The notes: generated by a model not told the origin, from the letters alone. Shown: positions 10,576 to 19,756, numbered from the stretch's first letter. The stretch: DNA of 64,000 nucleotides from Candidatus Nitrosocosmicus oleophilus (GCF_000802205.1 NZ_CP012850.1:3312587-3376586), one strand, 5' to 3'. Made by a program: numbers and translations.

Positions 10576-10756
10576 ACCTATCATTGTTTGGGCTCAACCA
10601 GTATGGTTTTTTAGTAATTTTTTCAATTTAACATGATACCTTGTATTTTTTAACCTGTTTTAAATATAATTATTCTCCAGGAAAATAATGACAATCACTC
10701 GATTCTAAATTTGATGTTAGGCAAACAGATATTGTTTAAATTCCTATAGGAACAGG

Positions 10757-10772
10757 AAATGCGGGATTTGAA
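10757..10772 (+). repeat. tRNA T-arm-like repeat copy (short)
   Basis: AAATGCGGGATTTGAA lies 13 bases beyond the stop codon of the minus-strand membrane protein gene; only half of the arm remains. Confidence 0.45.
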
Positions 10773-10784
10773 TATGTCAATTTG

Positions 10785-11756
10785 TTATTTCTTACTCTGA
10801 TGAATTTCATTCATGACGTACTGTATATAATCGACTATTTCAGTTTCAGTCATTGAGGGTTCAACTTCAGATGCTTCTTCCATTTCATTCTCAAGATTCT
10901 TAGCAACAGTCAATACTCGAGATTCTAATTCCTTATTTCTGTGAGCAGTGCCAATACTACCAAGGAAATTGGCTTGTTCAGTTACAGAATTCTTGATAGA
11001 CCTAAGAAGTACAAGATCTTGAGAAACAATTTGAGCTGCCGAACACAGTCCTGAATAAATAAGATAGCACGATAAGCCGATAAGCGAAACTGAAATTAAG
11101 CCAAATGGAGGGTATGCGGACTGTGCAGCGGTGGCTGACCCTGTTATATAGAAAAGAAGAAAACCATACGCAGTCAAGATTAACTGAGTTCTAATAACAG
11201 AATTTGACTTTAAAGTCCTTGCTACATACAAAAAGGAAATACCAAACATAATACCGGATATAATTCCTCCAAACGAAACGATTAGTATATTTAGTAACGC
11301 ATTTTCATCATTGACTGGATCAAAATATCCCAATACAAAAAGGGGAAAGGATATATTATAATATATTAGAGGTATTATCATTATACACCAAAACCTTAGC
11401 CTTCCAATTCTTCGCAAATTCTGATAGAGTAGTTTTACGCCACCTATCCATGTTAAGATATAGGCTGTTAAACTAGACATCTGATAAGCCACATTAATTT
11501 GATCACTAACGGATAAATTACCAAATTCAGGAAAATAAGCAACATAATCTGAAGGTATAATCCGGTCTTGTTGGGTAAGCATATCAATTTGATTAAATAA
11601 ACCAAATACTCCGTTGACAACATATGCTATCATAGCCATGGCAAATATCATTATCATTATATTTTGGTTAAAATTCCGGTACCATAAAATAAAGGCCCTT
11701 GCTAATAATCCTAAAATACCAATCCAAATACCATAACTGATTATGTAATCAGACAT
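10785..11756 (-). CDS. Polytopic membrane protein with cytoplasmic helical tail
   Basis: The 323-residue protein has about seven membrane helices (for example YGIWIGILGLLARAFIL, IMIMIFAMAMIAYVVNGVFG, ILIVSFGGIISGIMFGISFL) followed by a charged C-terminal tail of about 80 residues rich in Glu and Asn. It has no transporter or enzyme motif that I recognise. The start overlaps the end of the upstream 105-residue gene by 16 bases, which implies translational coupling or a frameshift that split one longer membrane protein. Confidence 0.7.
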   Translation of the reverse strand: MSDYIISYGIWIGILGLLARAFILWYRNFNQNIMIMIFAMAMIAYVVNGVFGLFNQIDMLTQQDRIIPSDYVAYFPEFGNLSVSDQINVAYQMSSLTAYILTWIGGVKLLYQNLRRIGRLRFWCIMIIPLIYYNISFPLFVLGYFDPVNDENALLNILIVSFGGIISGIMFGISFLYVARTLKSNSVIRTQLILTAYGFLLFYITGSATAAQSAYPPFGLISVSLIGLSCYLIYSGLCSAAQIVSQDLVLLRSIKNSVTEQANFLGSIGTAHRNKELESRVLTVAKNLENEMEEASEVEPSMTETEIVDYIQYVMNEIHQSKK

Positions 11757-12058
11757 TGCCCTGTAAATACAAGGTAATAGATGAGTTTGAAATGAGCGTA
11801 CTTTCCAACAGTTAAACTATTGATATGTTTGACATTATTTATTAGATAGTAAGAAGAAAAAATAGAAAATACTGTCAAACTAACAAATAATGTTAGTCCT
11901 GTAGGAGAAGACAAGTATTCTGGAATGAAATCTGCTATAATACCTAGTTGAGAATCTACAAGAACGGAGACTACCATGATCACGATGATAATTGGAACGT
12001 AGCTGTTTTTGGATTTTAGAGAAGACGATAGCCTATCAAACCAATTTCCAATTTTCAT
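11741..12058 (-). CDS. Small membrane protein upstream of and overlapping the polytopic protein
   Basis: The 105-residue protein begins with a short amphipathic part (KIGNWFDRLSSSL), then two or three membrane helices (YVPIIIVIMVVSVLVD, GLTLFVSLTVFSIFSSYYL). Its last codons overlap the ATG of the 323-residue protein. It may be an independent partner or the N-terminal part of a once-continuous protein; the overlap alone cannot decide. Confidence 0.6.
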   Translation of the reverse strand: MKIGNWFDRLSSSLKSKNSYVPIIIVIMVVSVLVDSQLGIIADFIPEYLSSPTGLTLFVSLTVFSIFSSYYLINNVKHINSLTVGKYAHFKLIYYLVFTGQCLIT

Positions 12059-12145
12059 GAATCAAATTCTTAAATAATGAAGTTGAATTTAAAGAATTGT
12101 TAGGAATCCAATTTCATATGATCATGATATGCTACGAGTACTTTT

Positions 12146-12271
12146 ATGTGTAAATTAAGATATGATCACTGTAGTGATGAAACTACTAAATATGTCAACC
12201 TAAAGGTTAGTGAAAACGATGTCAAATTAAAATTAGAAGTTAAAATCACCAAAAAAACATTGATTTTTTGA
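12146..12271 (+). CDS. Possible 41-residue protein
   Basis: ATG 12146 opens a 41-codon frame with a Cys-x6-Cys pair (MCKLRYDHC) and a regular amphipathic strand pattern (VNLKVSENDVKLKLEVKI). It is otherwise isolated in a 540-base intergenic stretch. The strand-like pattern is better than chance, but no promoter or homologue in the window supports it. Confidence 0.3.
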   Translation: MCKLRYDHCSDETTKYVNLKVSENDVKLKLEVKITKKTLIF

Positions 12272-12597
12272 ATTCGTTGGACTGTTATGAAAAAAGACAT
12301 CTAGAATGGATAGAAACAATATTGGAAATTTTTTAATGTTTGATTTCTTAAAATAACACAAGAATCAAAACTCGATGATTAACTCATTTCCAACTGAATT
12401 CGTACGTATGGTGAGTAATAAAGTTCCGAATTATTCGTAGTCATTTAGAAGATACTGAAAAGTAATTTGGTAGACATACGACATTAGTGTAAGCAAGATT
12501 GAGAATTTTTTGTTATTACTCGTCATCATAGAATAATTTTATGAATATATTCTATTTGTATAATATTTTTATATAAGGTGGATCATTTACAAATAAA
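12272..12597. promoter_or_regulatory. Intergenic region ending in a leaderless promoter
   Basis: No gene is seen. Near its end TTATATAAGG (about 12570-12579) is a strong TATA box about 25 bases before the TTG start of the secreted Cys/Trp-rich protein. Confidence 0.5.
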
Positions 12598-12846
12598 TTG
12601 AAAATTAGAGTAAATATGTTTGCCATAATATTGGCCACTGCTTCACTGGCTTTGGCTCCATCGCTACTGAACACAGAAAGCGCAAATGCTGCGTATTATT
12701 GTTCAGATGAAAAAGGAAAGTCAAAAGCATGGATAGAAGGATGTAAACAAGGCTGGTATGATCATAACCATTGTTTGGCATACAACCCAGGGACTGGCGA
12801 AGTAGCCAAGGGATATAAAGTCGGTTGGTCAAAGGGCAGTTGTTAA
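12598..12846 (+). CDS. Secreted single-repeat Cys/Trp-rich protein
   Basis: The 82-residue protein has a signal peptide (MFAIILATASLALAPSLL, cleavage after ANA) and one copy of the four-cysteine repeat seen twice in the gene at 4810-5235: YYCSDEKGKSKAWIEGCKQG, WYDHNHC, then GYKVGWSKGSC. It starts with TTG, supported by the TATA box 25 bases upstream. An internal ATG at 12616 is the alternative. The role is unknown; secretion and conserved cysteines suggest a small disulfide-bonded extracellular protein. Confidence 0.8.
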   Translation: MKIRVNMFAIILATASLALAPSLLNTESANAAYYCSDEKGKSKAWIEGCKQGWYDHNHCLAYNPGTGEVAKGYKVGWSKGSC

Positions 12847-13058
12847 CAACTCATTTTTTTTATAGTTGATATTTAAATTAGATTTTGCCAAATAATAAGA
12901 TAGTGTTATAATATAGTAGTAACAACGCTCCAATTTTATGGTCGCACAATAGAGATATAGGAATATATAAAGATTCATTCTTAAAATTAAAGATATAACA
13001 TGCTATTTTGCCATAATATTCGTAGAAAGAATACCTACATTTTCTACCAATGACAATA

Positions 13059-13334
13059 TCATAGTATGATTTGTTCAAGTCTTTTTATTTCTAAATTCTG
13101 TTCTATTATTGTAGCCATTAGCGTTGAAAGTAGTTGTTCTGTATCGCTTTCGGACTTTGTTAGTACGACCTGGTACCGCTTGTAATAAACCTTTGATACC
13201 ATTCCAAATAACACCTCTTTAACCTTTGATGATGGCAACCTAGCCACAAGAACATCAAGATTGTTTTTTATTCTGTAATATGGTTCATCTTTTATCAAAT
13301 GAGTATTATCAGAAGCATTAATGTAACGATACAT
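13059..13334 (-). CDS. Hypothetical 91-residue helical protein
   Basis: A charged soluble protein with long helical pattern (LLSTLMATIIEQNLEIKRLEQI at the C terminus looks like a short coiled coil) and a central segment VLVARLPSSKVKEVLFGMV. No signal peptide or cysteine. The C-terminal coiled coil suggests oligomerisation. No known family recognised. Confidence 0.5.
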   Translation of the reverse strand: MYRYINASDNTHLIKDEPYYRIKNNLDVLVARLPSSKVKEVLFGMVSKVYYKRYQVVLTKSESDTEQLLSTLMATIIEQNLEIKRLEQIIL

Positions 13335-13530
13335 GAAAATTACTAAAGTTAAAATTATTCAAGTTGATAAGTTTTTATCCATAATATTTAAAGCCTTCGA
13401 ATTTCCAATTAACCCCAACAAGAAGTTTAGATCATTTCGATGGATATCACACACCCACCCATTGGGTGAATAAACATATTGAGGGTCAAAGGAATCCATA
13501 TAACACAAATCATGTTATGTAATAAAATCC

Positions 13531-13899
13531 ATGAAAACCGTGATATCCATAAAGTCTAAAGATGGAATTATTTTAGCAAGTGACAGCCAAGGCACTTTAT
13601 CAAAAGTCAAAACCACTATAAAAAAAGTTTCCAAAATAAACAAGCTTCCCTGGCTATTGTGGACAAGTGAAGACTTAAGATGGTCCACAACTGAGGGAAC
13701 CAGACCCGATCTCGTCACACAATTATTACAAAAATACTTTCATCGTGTGATGCTTTTAACTCCAAAAAGCAAAATTGCAGCAAAGTCTTTTTTTGAGATT
13801 ATGCATATGATAAGATCCCCTTTAATTGTTTTTCACCCATTAACTTTATTTCATGTTTTACTTGAAATCCTAAAGAGGACCAATCAACAAAGCAAATGA
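13531..13899 (+). pseudogene. Decayed proteasome-like (Ntn hydrolase) gene
   Basis: The first 30 residues (MKTVISIKSKDGIILASDSQ) match the N-terminal strand pair of proteasome beta-type subunits, including a Thr close to the N terminus that could be the nucleophile and the KDGIILASD motif. After residue 36 the sequence loses the expected fold, and other frames carry stops, so the rest appears frameshifted or replaced. The assignment rests on the N terminus alone. Confidence 0.5.
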
Positions 13900-14116
13900 T
13901 GATGCTGGATCAAGACACATCCTTTTGAAACGAAATACGACCCATTCCGTTTATCTTTGTACTCCTTGTATAAAATAAGAAGATAGAAAGATATTATCGC
14001 CGCCCTTAAGGCTGCGCACAACGGCAGTTAGTAAAAAGCTACTAAAAGTGGAACGCTCTGTCTCTAAGTAGTCAAACTCTGTGTATGGATTCTTCTTTTA
14101 TCATTCTATATTTTTT
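13900..14116. other. Intergenic, no gene seen
   Basis: Contains a locally GC-richer patch around 13998-14070 (CGCCGCCCTTAAGGCTGCGC) with no open frame. Nothing else is recognised. Confidence 0.3.
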
Positions 14117-14144
14117 ATGCCTATGAAAAGTCTTTCATAGGCAT
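14117..14144. terminator. Perfect 12-bp hairpin with 4-base loop
   Basis: ATGCCTATGAAA and TTTCATAGGCAT are exact reverse complements separated by AGTC, preceded by a run of six T. It lies between the proteasome-like remnant and copC, about 105 bases before the latter. It could be a transcription end signal or an operator; archaeal terminators usually do not need hairpins. Confidence 0.5.
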
Positions 14145-14249
14145 TTACAAATGGTTTACTTCCAATCAGCCAACAGTGTTATTGCAAGTTATTGGTTTTT
14201 ATTTACAATATATAACAATATTTATAAACATGAATAACGAATATAGTAC

Positions 14250-14726
14250 ATGGTTAAAGGCAATAAGGTTTTATCAAACAACAAGAAAGCGTTAATGCTA
14301 CACCAAGAAGAATGGTATAGGATTAATTTACGTTCATTAGTTGCTGTGTTGTTTGCCACATCTTTCTGTATAGTTAATGGCATACACTTTTTACCTATCT
14401 ATGGTCATCCAAATCCTTTATCCTATGAACCTAAACCGAATCAAATGATTGATTCGATACAAACGCTGCCCGATAAAGTAGCTATTACTTTTACAGAGAG
14501 GCCCGAATTAAAAGCTAGCAGCATCCGGGTTATGAATTTAGATAACGAAAGGATAGATAACTATGATCTCAAATTAGCAGGGTCCGATAAAGCACTTTCT
14601 GTCTCATTGGATAAATCGAAACTAATATCTGGCGATTATACCATAAAATGGTTAGTCTTTTCTAAGGATGATGGTTTTATTACTAAAGGATCATATATTT
14701 TTTCAATTGGTAGAACTAAAAGCTAG
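14250..14726 (+). CDS. copC: Secreted CopC-like copper-binding protein
   Basis: The 158-residue protein has an N-terminal membrane segment (about residues 27-50), then a CopC domain starting at GHPNPLSYEPKPNQMIDSIQTLP and containing VAITFTERPEL, SSIRVMNLDN and SGDYTIKWLVFSKDDGF, ending GSYIFSIG. CopC proteins bind copper outside the membrane and hand it to CopD-type transporters or copper enzymes; the His following the cleavage region would be a copper ligand. There is no CopD gene beside it. Thaumarchaea depend on copper enzymes, which fits this role (inference). Confidence 0.8.
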   Translation: MVKGNKVLSNNKKALMLHQEEWYRINLRSLVAVLFATSFCIVNGIHFLPIYGHPNPLSYEPKPNQMIDSIQTLPDKVAITFTERPELKASSIRVMNLDNERIDNYDLKLAGSDKALSVSLDKSKLISGDYTIKWLVFSKDDGFITKGSYIFSIGRTKS

Positions 14727-14885
14727 AGTAAATAATAATAGTATCATATGTTTTAAGGCTGTAGCCATTTTAGAATCTAAAGTGAATTCAATACTAGAAA
14801 TAATTAATTATTAGTTTATTGATGCTGATGGTAAAAGATTTTAATAGAAACTGGTATTAAGAAAATGACATTTAAGATACCTGTT

Positions 14886-15006
14886 CCTATTTCAACGTGC
14901 TCCTATTTCAACGTGCTCCTATTTCAACGTGCTCCTATTTCAACGTGCTCCTATTTCAACGTGCTCCTATTTCAACGTGCTCCTATTTCAACGTGCTCCT
15001 ATTTCA
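14886..15006. repeat. 16-bp minisatellite, seven full units
   Basis: Seven identical tandem copies of CCTATTTCAACGTGCT occupy 14886-14997, followed by the partial unit CCTATTTCA at 14998-15006. It ends 16 bases before the stop codon of the FMN reductase gene, so it lies in the 3' untranslated part of that gene. No open frame runs through it usefully. Confidence 0.95.
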
Positions 15007-15021
15007 TATGTGTTGAATGGC

Positions 15022-15600
15022 TTAAGATTCACTAATTCGAACTGTTTTTAAAGCGTTTCCCCAAACTATAACTTCGTCTAACATGTTATTGACCGATTTC
15101 TTATGTACAGAATGGGGTTTAAACTTTGTAAAGTTTTCAAAATCAGTATATATAGAAAGCAGTACTTGAGCTCGAACAGTCGCAACCTTAACTTCTGCCA
15201 TAACTAAACGCAATTGCTCAACTGCTCTTACACCTCCTGCACTTCCATAACTAACAAACCCCGCCACCTTGTTATTCCATTCTTTGAAGAGAAAATCAAT
15301 AGCGTTTTTTAAGGCACCAGGAATTCCATGATTGTATTCAGCTGTAACAAACACAAATGCGTCAAATGTTTTGATTTTCGAAGCCCATCGTTTTGTGTGA
15401 ACCTTAGTATACGGGCCAATCAAAGGTGGAATTGGTTCATCTAATAGTGGCAGATTGTGATCGGCTATGTCAATAATTTCGAAATCGGCATCTTCTCGGA
15501 CCTTTGCGAGGTCATATATCCACTGACTTACTGCTTTGCCATTTTGACCAGGTCTAGTGCTGCCAGTTATAATTGCGACCTTTAGCATTTGATTGATCAC
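15022..15600 (-). CDS. NADPH-dependent FMN reductase family protein
   Basis: The 192-residue flavodoxin-fold protein has the family signatures: VAIITGSTRPGQNGKAVSQW (phosphate loop) near the N terminus, PLLDEP, FVTAEYNHGIPGALKNAID (flavin-binding) around residues 90-108, and GFVSYGSAGGVRAVEQLR. Members reduce FMN or quinones with NAD(P)H. The start may be the first ATG or the fifth residue (MLKVAI). Single gene with the minisatellite behind it and an IS element about 115 bases upstream of its start. Confidence 0.85.
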   Translation of the reverse strand: MINQMLKVAIITGSTRPGQNGKAVSQWIYDLAKVREDADFEIIDIADHNLPLLDEPIPPLIGPYTKVHTKRWASKIKTFDAFVFVTAEYNHGIPGALKNAIDFLFKEWNNKVAGFVSYGSAGGVRAVEQLRLVMAEVKVATVRAQVLLSIYTDFENFTKFKPHSVHKKSVNNMLDEVIVWGNALKTVRISES

Positions 15601-15714
15601 GAAATAGATAGGTCAATAAAGTTCTTATATGTCGAGGTTTTTTCTGGTTCCTAAGCGAATTATTGTATAATTATTGAGCATTTCATGGACTATAAGGATT
15701 TTCACCCTATTTTA

Positions 15715-16381
15715 GGCTCTGTTCATTTAACGATAAATCTATAGCTTGAAGATGTTCTATCTCTTTTGTGAGTACTAGAAACAGAACACCTTCAAAATAT
15801 ATATTCTATGGTTTGTATTTGTATTTTTCAGGTTTGTCATTAAGGCGAGTTTCAGAAAGGCTATCATGTTTTATCAGACGAAACCATGTCTCCATCTGGA
15901 ACTGGGTTCAAAAGTACCATCCAAAGAAAATATCCTCAAGGAAAAGGAATATCCTGGAATTCATTGTTGATGAGACAATAATCAAGGTGGGATCAGAATA
16001 CATTTGGCTATGGATTACTATAGAACCAAAAAACAAGGAAATTCTCGCACTAACTATCTCAAAGGAAAGAAACATGCTGATAGCAGAAAGGTTTCTCTCA
16101 GGCGTAGTCAAGATTCATGGAAAACATCCTGTATCGACTGACGGTGGAACCTGGTACCCAATGGCATGCAGATTCCTAAAACTGAAACACCATATTCATT
16201 CTCCGTATGAGAAAAGCCTTATCGAAAGAACTATGCAGTACATTAAGGATAGGACCGAATGTTTTGATGACTACTTTCCATGTAGAAAAAAGAACTGTAA
16301 CCTAAAACATGTAAGGAATTGGCTGAATCTATTTGTGGACTATCATAACAGTGAATTATATTCGGTTAAGTGAACAGAGCC
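15715..16381 (+). mobile_element. IS6-like insertion sequence, copy 1
   Basis: The 667-bp element is bounded by 11-bp perfect inverted ends (GGCTCTGTTCA at 15715-15725 and TGAACAGAGCC at 16371-16381) and by an 8-bp target duplication CTATTTTA (15707-15714 and 16382-16389). An 8-bp duplication is typical of the IS6 family. It carries one transposase gene and appears identical to the inverted copy at 36530-37196, so transposition was recent. Confidence 0.95.
15768..16373 (+). CDS. IS6-family DDE transposase
   Basis: The 201-residue transposase starts with GTG. A short N-terminal helix-turn-helix region (LSLRRVSERLSCF) is followed by the catalytic core with probable residues D68 (VDETIIKVGSEYIWLW), D125 (STDGGTW) and E153 (SLIERTMQYIKDR), plus K160 seven residues after the Glu as in IS6 enzymes. 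It is short for the family but has all three acidic residues. The stop overlaps the right inverted end. Confidence 0.9.
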   Translation: MSTRNRTPSKYIFYGLYLYFSGLSLRRVSERLSCFIRRNHVSIWNWVQKYHPKKISSRKRNILEFIVDETIIKVGSEYIWLWITIEPKNKEILALTISKERNMLIAERFLSGVVKIHGKHPVSTDGGTWYPMACRFLKLKHHIHSPYEKSLIERTMQYIKDRTECFDDYFPCRKKNCNLKHVRNWLNLFVDYHNSELYSVK

Positions 16382-16611
16382 CTATTTTATAAAAATCTCA
16401 ATATATATTATCCCATCCCGCCATTCTACAAACATATATAGATAGAACATTATGATTTCTCAGCTTTTTATCTTGTTTTTGTATAGATCCCAATTTTCCA
16501 ATATAAATTACATTATGTACCAATTGTTCCAGGAATGGATTTATAACAATATACTTGAGTGAAAACATTGAGTTACATTGTTAGTTACCTAAAATGAACT
16601 GATGTTGTCTA

Positions 16612-17493
16612 TTACAAATTCTTCAAATCTATGGGGTTTTCTTCCTGTAATACTTTCCACAGAGTCTGTAGTCTCTGAGGCTTTCCTGATTTGGTAATAT
16701 GGTGTAACTCAATTATTGCATCAACTAACCACTTCTTCATGCCTAGCTTTTCCATATTATCCCGAGCCGCATTTTCTGGAATATCCCTATATGAGATTAT
16801 CCTGCCAACAATATTTGAAATAATTTCTGCAGCCTGACCGTAGGATAATGCTTCTGGACCAGTAAGATTAAACGATTGGTTTTCATATTGTTTACGTTCA
16901 GTGCTCTGGGATAGCAGTATAGTAGATGCTACTGCTGCAATATCTCTGGAGTCCACAAAACTCACTTTACCATCGCCCGAGGGAGCATAAAATGCATTTT
17001 GTGTTCTAATAGTGTCCCCGTAAAATGTTACAAAGTTTTGCATAAATCCGGTAGGACATAAGAAACTATGCGGAATTCCAGATTCTTCGATTATTTTCTC
17101 TTCCTGCTTGTGCAAACGTCCAAGTATTGGGTGCTGAATCTATAGTTTCCTGGACTGATAGTTTTACTACAAAGGATATTTCGTTATTCTTTGCTAGTTT
17201 AATAAATCTGAAAAGTTATCTATAGAATCAGGATTCGGTATAGTAATCAAGAAGAGGCTATTGACATTTCTAAATGCATTAATGATTGTGTCATGCTTGT
17301 TATAATCTAAGTCAACTATTTTCAACCCTGAATATTTGCTCAATTTTTCTGCACTGTTTTTTGTGTGAACTCCTGCTATAACGTTTTGATTTGTCAAAGG
17401 GGAAAAAGCAAGAAGTTGTTTTACCACTTCATGGCCAACAGTTCCGCTTGCACCAGTTACTAATAAATTCGGTGTTATGTCTGAATTGCTCAT
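16612..17493 (-). pseudogene. NmrA-like NAD(P)-binding protein with two compensating frameshifts
   Basis: The gene starts at 17493 with a Rossmann motif (LLVTGASGTVGHEVVKQLL). After IDNFSD the frame stops, but the next frame continues FIKLAKNNEISFVVKLSVQ to about 17135, where a second shift restores the original phase at LGRLHKQEEKIIEESGIPHSF. The rest is normal for NmrA/SDR-atypical proteins (VDSRDIAAVASTIL, FNLTGPEALSYGQAAEII). Total length, about 294 codons, matches the family. Two opposite indels therefore replace about 18 residues by stop-containing sequence. An intact enzyme would reduce or sense NAD(P)-linked substrates. Confidence 0.8.
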
Positions 17494-18152
17494 TCAATTG
17501 TGTAAAGTCAACCCATAGATTATAAGATAGATAGTTTACAAATTATATAAAATATTTCTAATTGTTTAACTTCTCTAGCAATTCGTTCAACTCCAGTCTA
17601 AGCTTTTTGACTATTATTTCGTTTATGTCGGGTCTATGGGAAAGATTGACAGATGTCGAAATGCCAATTTTTGACGCCATTTCTTAGACAGATAAATGCA
17701 CGAATTACTTTACATGTGACAAGCTTGTGTATATTAAGTTATTTCCATTGATTAGATATTATTTTTGGAAATTGTATTTGTTTGCAATTGATTACACTAT
17801 CCTTATATCTATCTTATCTTATCTTATCTGTTGTTAAGCTGACATCAACCGATCTAAATCGACTGACATGCAAAACGTGCAACATTGAGTAATAAACAAC
17901 TTCAGAAACGTTAGATTGATTGGGAGTGAAATACTTCACTTACTCAACTGGTTAACGGTCTACAACGTGATACTAATTATCCATTGAAAGTTAGATCGTT
18001 ACCAACTAGAAATAATAGTAATGACTAAGATATTACAAGATAGATAACCCTACATGGTATCGTTCGACAATTTAAATTAAAGATGATTGATAATTGTAGA
18101 AGATCATTTTCTTTTAAGCATTAAGCTTGTGATCAAATCTGGGATAGAAAGT
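17494..18152. other. Intergenic, no gene seen
   Basis: About 660 bases without a supported gene. A short TCTTA pentamer run (CTATCTTATCTTATCTTATC) lies at about 17810-17829. Otherwise nothing is recognised. Confidence 0.35.
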
Positions 18153-18173
18153 GAAGTGCGGGATTTGAACCAG
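18153..18173 (+). repeat. tRNA T-arm-like repeat copy
   Basis: GAAGTGCGGGATTTGAACCAG in a long intergenic stretch, with the last stem bases mutated; no gene lies within 390 bases on either side. Confidence 0.55.
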
Positions 18174-18570
18174 CTAATAGCGATGTTTACTTTATATTTA
18201 GACATTACTCTGCTATTCTATTTGGTTGATGGACTCTAGAAGATAGAAGAGGTAGAGTATATATTTTATGCTAGATTATCAACCTGCAATATTACCCAAG
18301 TTTTCTTGAAATTAATTGTCTTATGGCTTACTGCTTGTGGATCAAAATAATCTCTGAAATGAAACAAGTCTACATGCTTTTGTATATTCTCATGAAGTAA
18401 CCCAATAAAGTTTCTTGATTAGTGATTCATTATTTTCTTACGAGAGACCATCACGATAGAAATTTGTCTTGATTTGTTTAAGGTAGTAGAAATAGATGAA
18501 TACAATATAACAAATTATCAAAGAAATCTTAATAACAATATTCTAGTATTGATATACATATCCAATATTT
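18174..18570. other. Intergenic, no gene seen
   Basis: About 400 bases between the repeat copy and the zinc-ribbon gene. No supported open frame. Confidence 0.3.
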
Positions 18571-18786
18571 ATGATTTTTCAAAATTATCTGAATATGTAT
18601 CTAGAAAATGATATATCTTTAGTTGTATGTCCAAAATGCAATAAGAGCAATGATGATTTAGAGGTATTGCGGATGCATGTTTTTACAAGAAATAATTTCG
18701 GTAAACATCCGTATTATGATATCAAATGCAACAATTGCCATAAAATATTCACTTCAGAGGTATATCTTTCCACCGATGAGAGGTGA
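18571..18786 (+). CDS. Small zinc-ribbon protein
   Basis: The 71-residue protein has CPKCNKSNDDLEVLRMHVF and a second knuckle IKCNNCHKIFTS, giving a CxxC-x32-CxxC zinc ribbon. It has no signal peptide. Such single-ribbon proteins are common in archaea and often bind nucleic acid or partner enzymes; this one has no recognisable partner nearby. An internal ATG (MYLEND) is a second possible start. Confidence 0.65.
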   Translation: MIFQNYLNMYLENDISLVVCPKCNKSNDDLEVLRMHVFTRNNFGKHPYYDIKCNNCHKIFTSEVYLSTDER

Positions 18787-18997
18787 ATTAAGAGAAGGGT
18801 ATGGGATCACAATATATCTCACTAATTATTGTACGCTGTATATATAGTATGAACACATATTTTGTTTATTGATCTAAGGCGTTCCTGAGGCAAGATTCCT
18901 TTTAGGTAGGAGCAAACGAAGTCCCATCGCAATCTGAAAATTAATCCAAAAAACCTGATCCTTTATTGATATCATCAAAAGTTGGTAAACTATCCTT

Positions 18998-19324
18998 TTA
19001 TTGGTTTTGATTAATCCTATTTAAGACATCATGGTAGTCTGTCAGTGGTACAATCTTCACAGTATTAAACGAGGATATACCAGATTCGATACAAAGTTGT
19101 TCTATATCATGAGCGCTATTTGATTTAACGAGGATGACCCATTCATGTTCTAATACAGACATATAAAAACCATTAATTTCTTGGACTCCGTATTTCACAG
19201 CATTTGATTGTAGTTTATTATGAATTTCCTTGAAAACCTCTTTACTTTTAGCGTTATTGAGCGGACAGGATTCAGGACTATGAATAGCAAATATACCAAA
19301 AAGTTTATGTGATGAACTCATCAA
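18998..19324 (-). CDS. Hypothetical 108-residue protein, ferredoxin-like fold suggested
   Basis: The protein reads LFGIFAIHSPESCPLNN, then FKEIHNKLQSNAVKYGVQEINGFYMSVLEHEWVILVKSNSAHDIEQL and FNTVKIVPLTDY. The beta-alpha-beta-beta-alpha-beta pattern is that of small dimeric ferredoxin-like (ABM/DUF3303-type) proteins; this fold guess is inference. A divergent short gene starts 42 bases away on the plus strand, and the two may share the AT-rich promoter between them. Confidence 0.6.
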   Translation of the reverse strand: MMSSSHKLFGIFAIHSPESCPLNNAKSKEVFKEIHNKLQSNAVKYGVQEINGFYMSVLEHEWVILVKSNSAHDIEQLCIESGISSFNTVKIVPLTDYHDVLNRINQNQ

Positions 19325-19365
19325 ATCTTTAGTATCCGTTGGTGTATTTAAATTAGAATAATTGA

Positions 19366-19497
19366 ATGGCGCACAAGGTTGTTAGATATGTTAGAAATCA
19401 AGAAAAATGGTCAATGGAAGTTTTTTTGTACCGGGTGAAAATATTTCAAGAGTCTGGGGAATTAAATATCGATGCGTTGCTGAACAATTGGAGATAA
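19366..19497 (+). CDS. Possible 43-residue protein from a divergent promoter
   Basis: ATG 19366 opens a frame of 43 codons reading MAHKVVRYVRNQEKWSMEVF and ending DALLNNWR. The palindromic TATTTAAATTA at about 19345-19355 lies 20-25 bases upstream and could serve both this gene and the minus-strand gene ending at 19324. Basic, possibly helical. No family recognised. Confidence 0.35.
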   Translation: MAHKVVRYVRNQEKWSMEVFLYRVKIFQESGELNIDALLNNWR

Positions 19498-19756
19498 TTA
19501 GAGTTATAACCATATTTCACGTTTTTGTAAGTAAACGACAGGACGGATTGGGTATCTCGCTTATTCTAGTTTGACAGATGCAAAAGCAAAATGGGTCTAA
19601 AGCCAATAGACTTATCGCCCAACCATTATAAATGCAACTATAAAGGTATGGTGAAAGGTTTTAAAGTTTGCTTCCTATGTAAATAAAAATTAGACATGAT
19701 ATGCCGAATTTAATAACAATATTACTATAGGTATTACCATCATAAAATGGTGGTTA

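Noticed and set aside
14886-15006. CRISPR array
   Set aside because: The 16-bp units are contiguous with no spacers and there are no cas genes.
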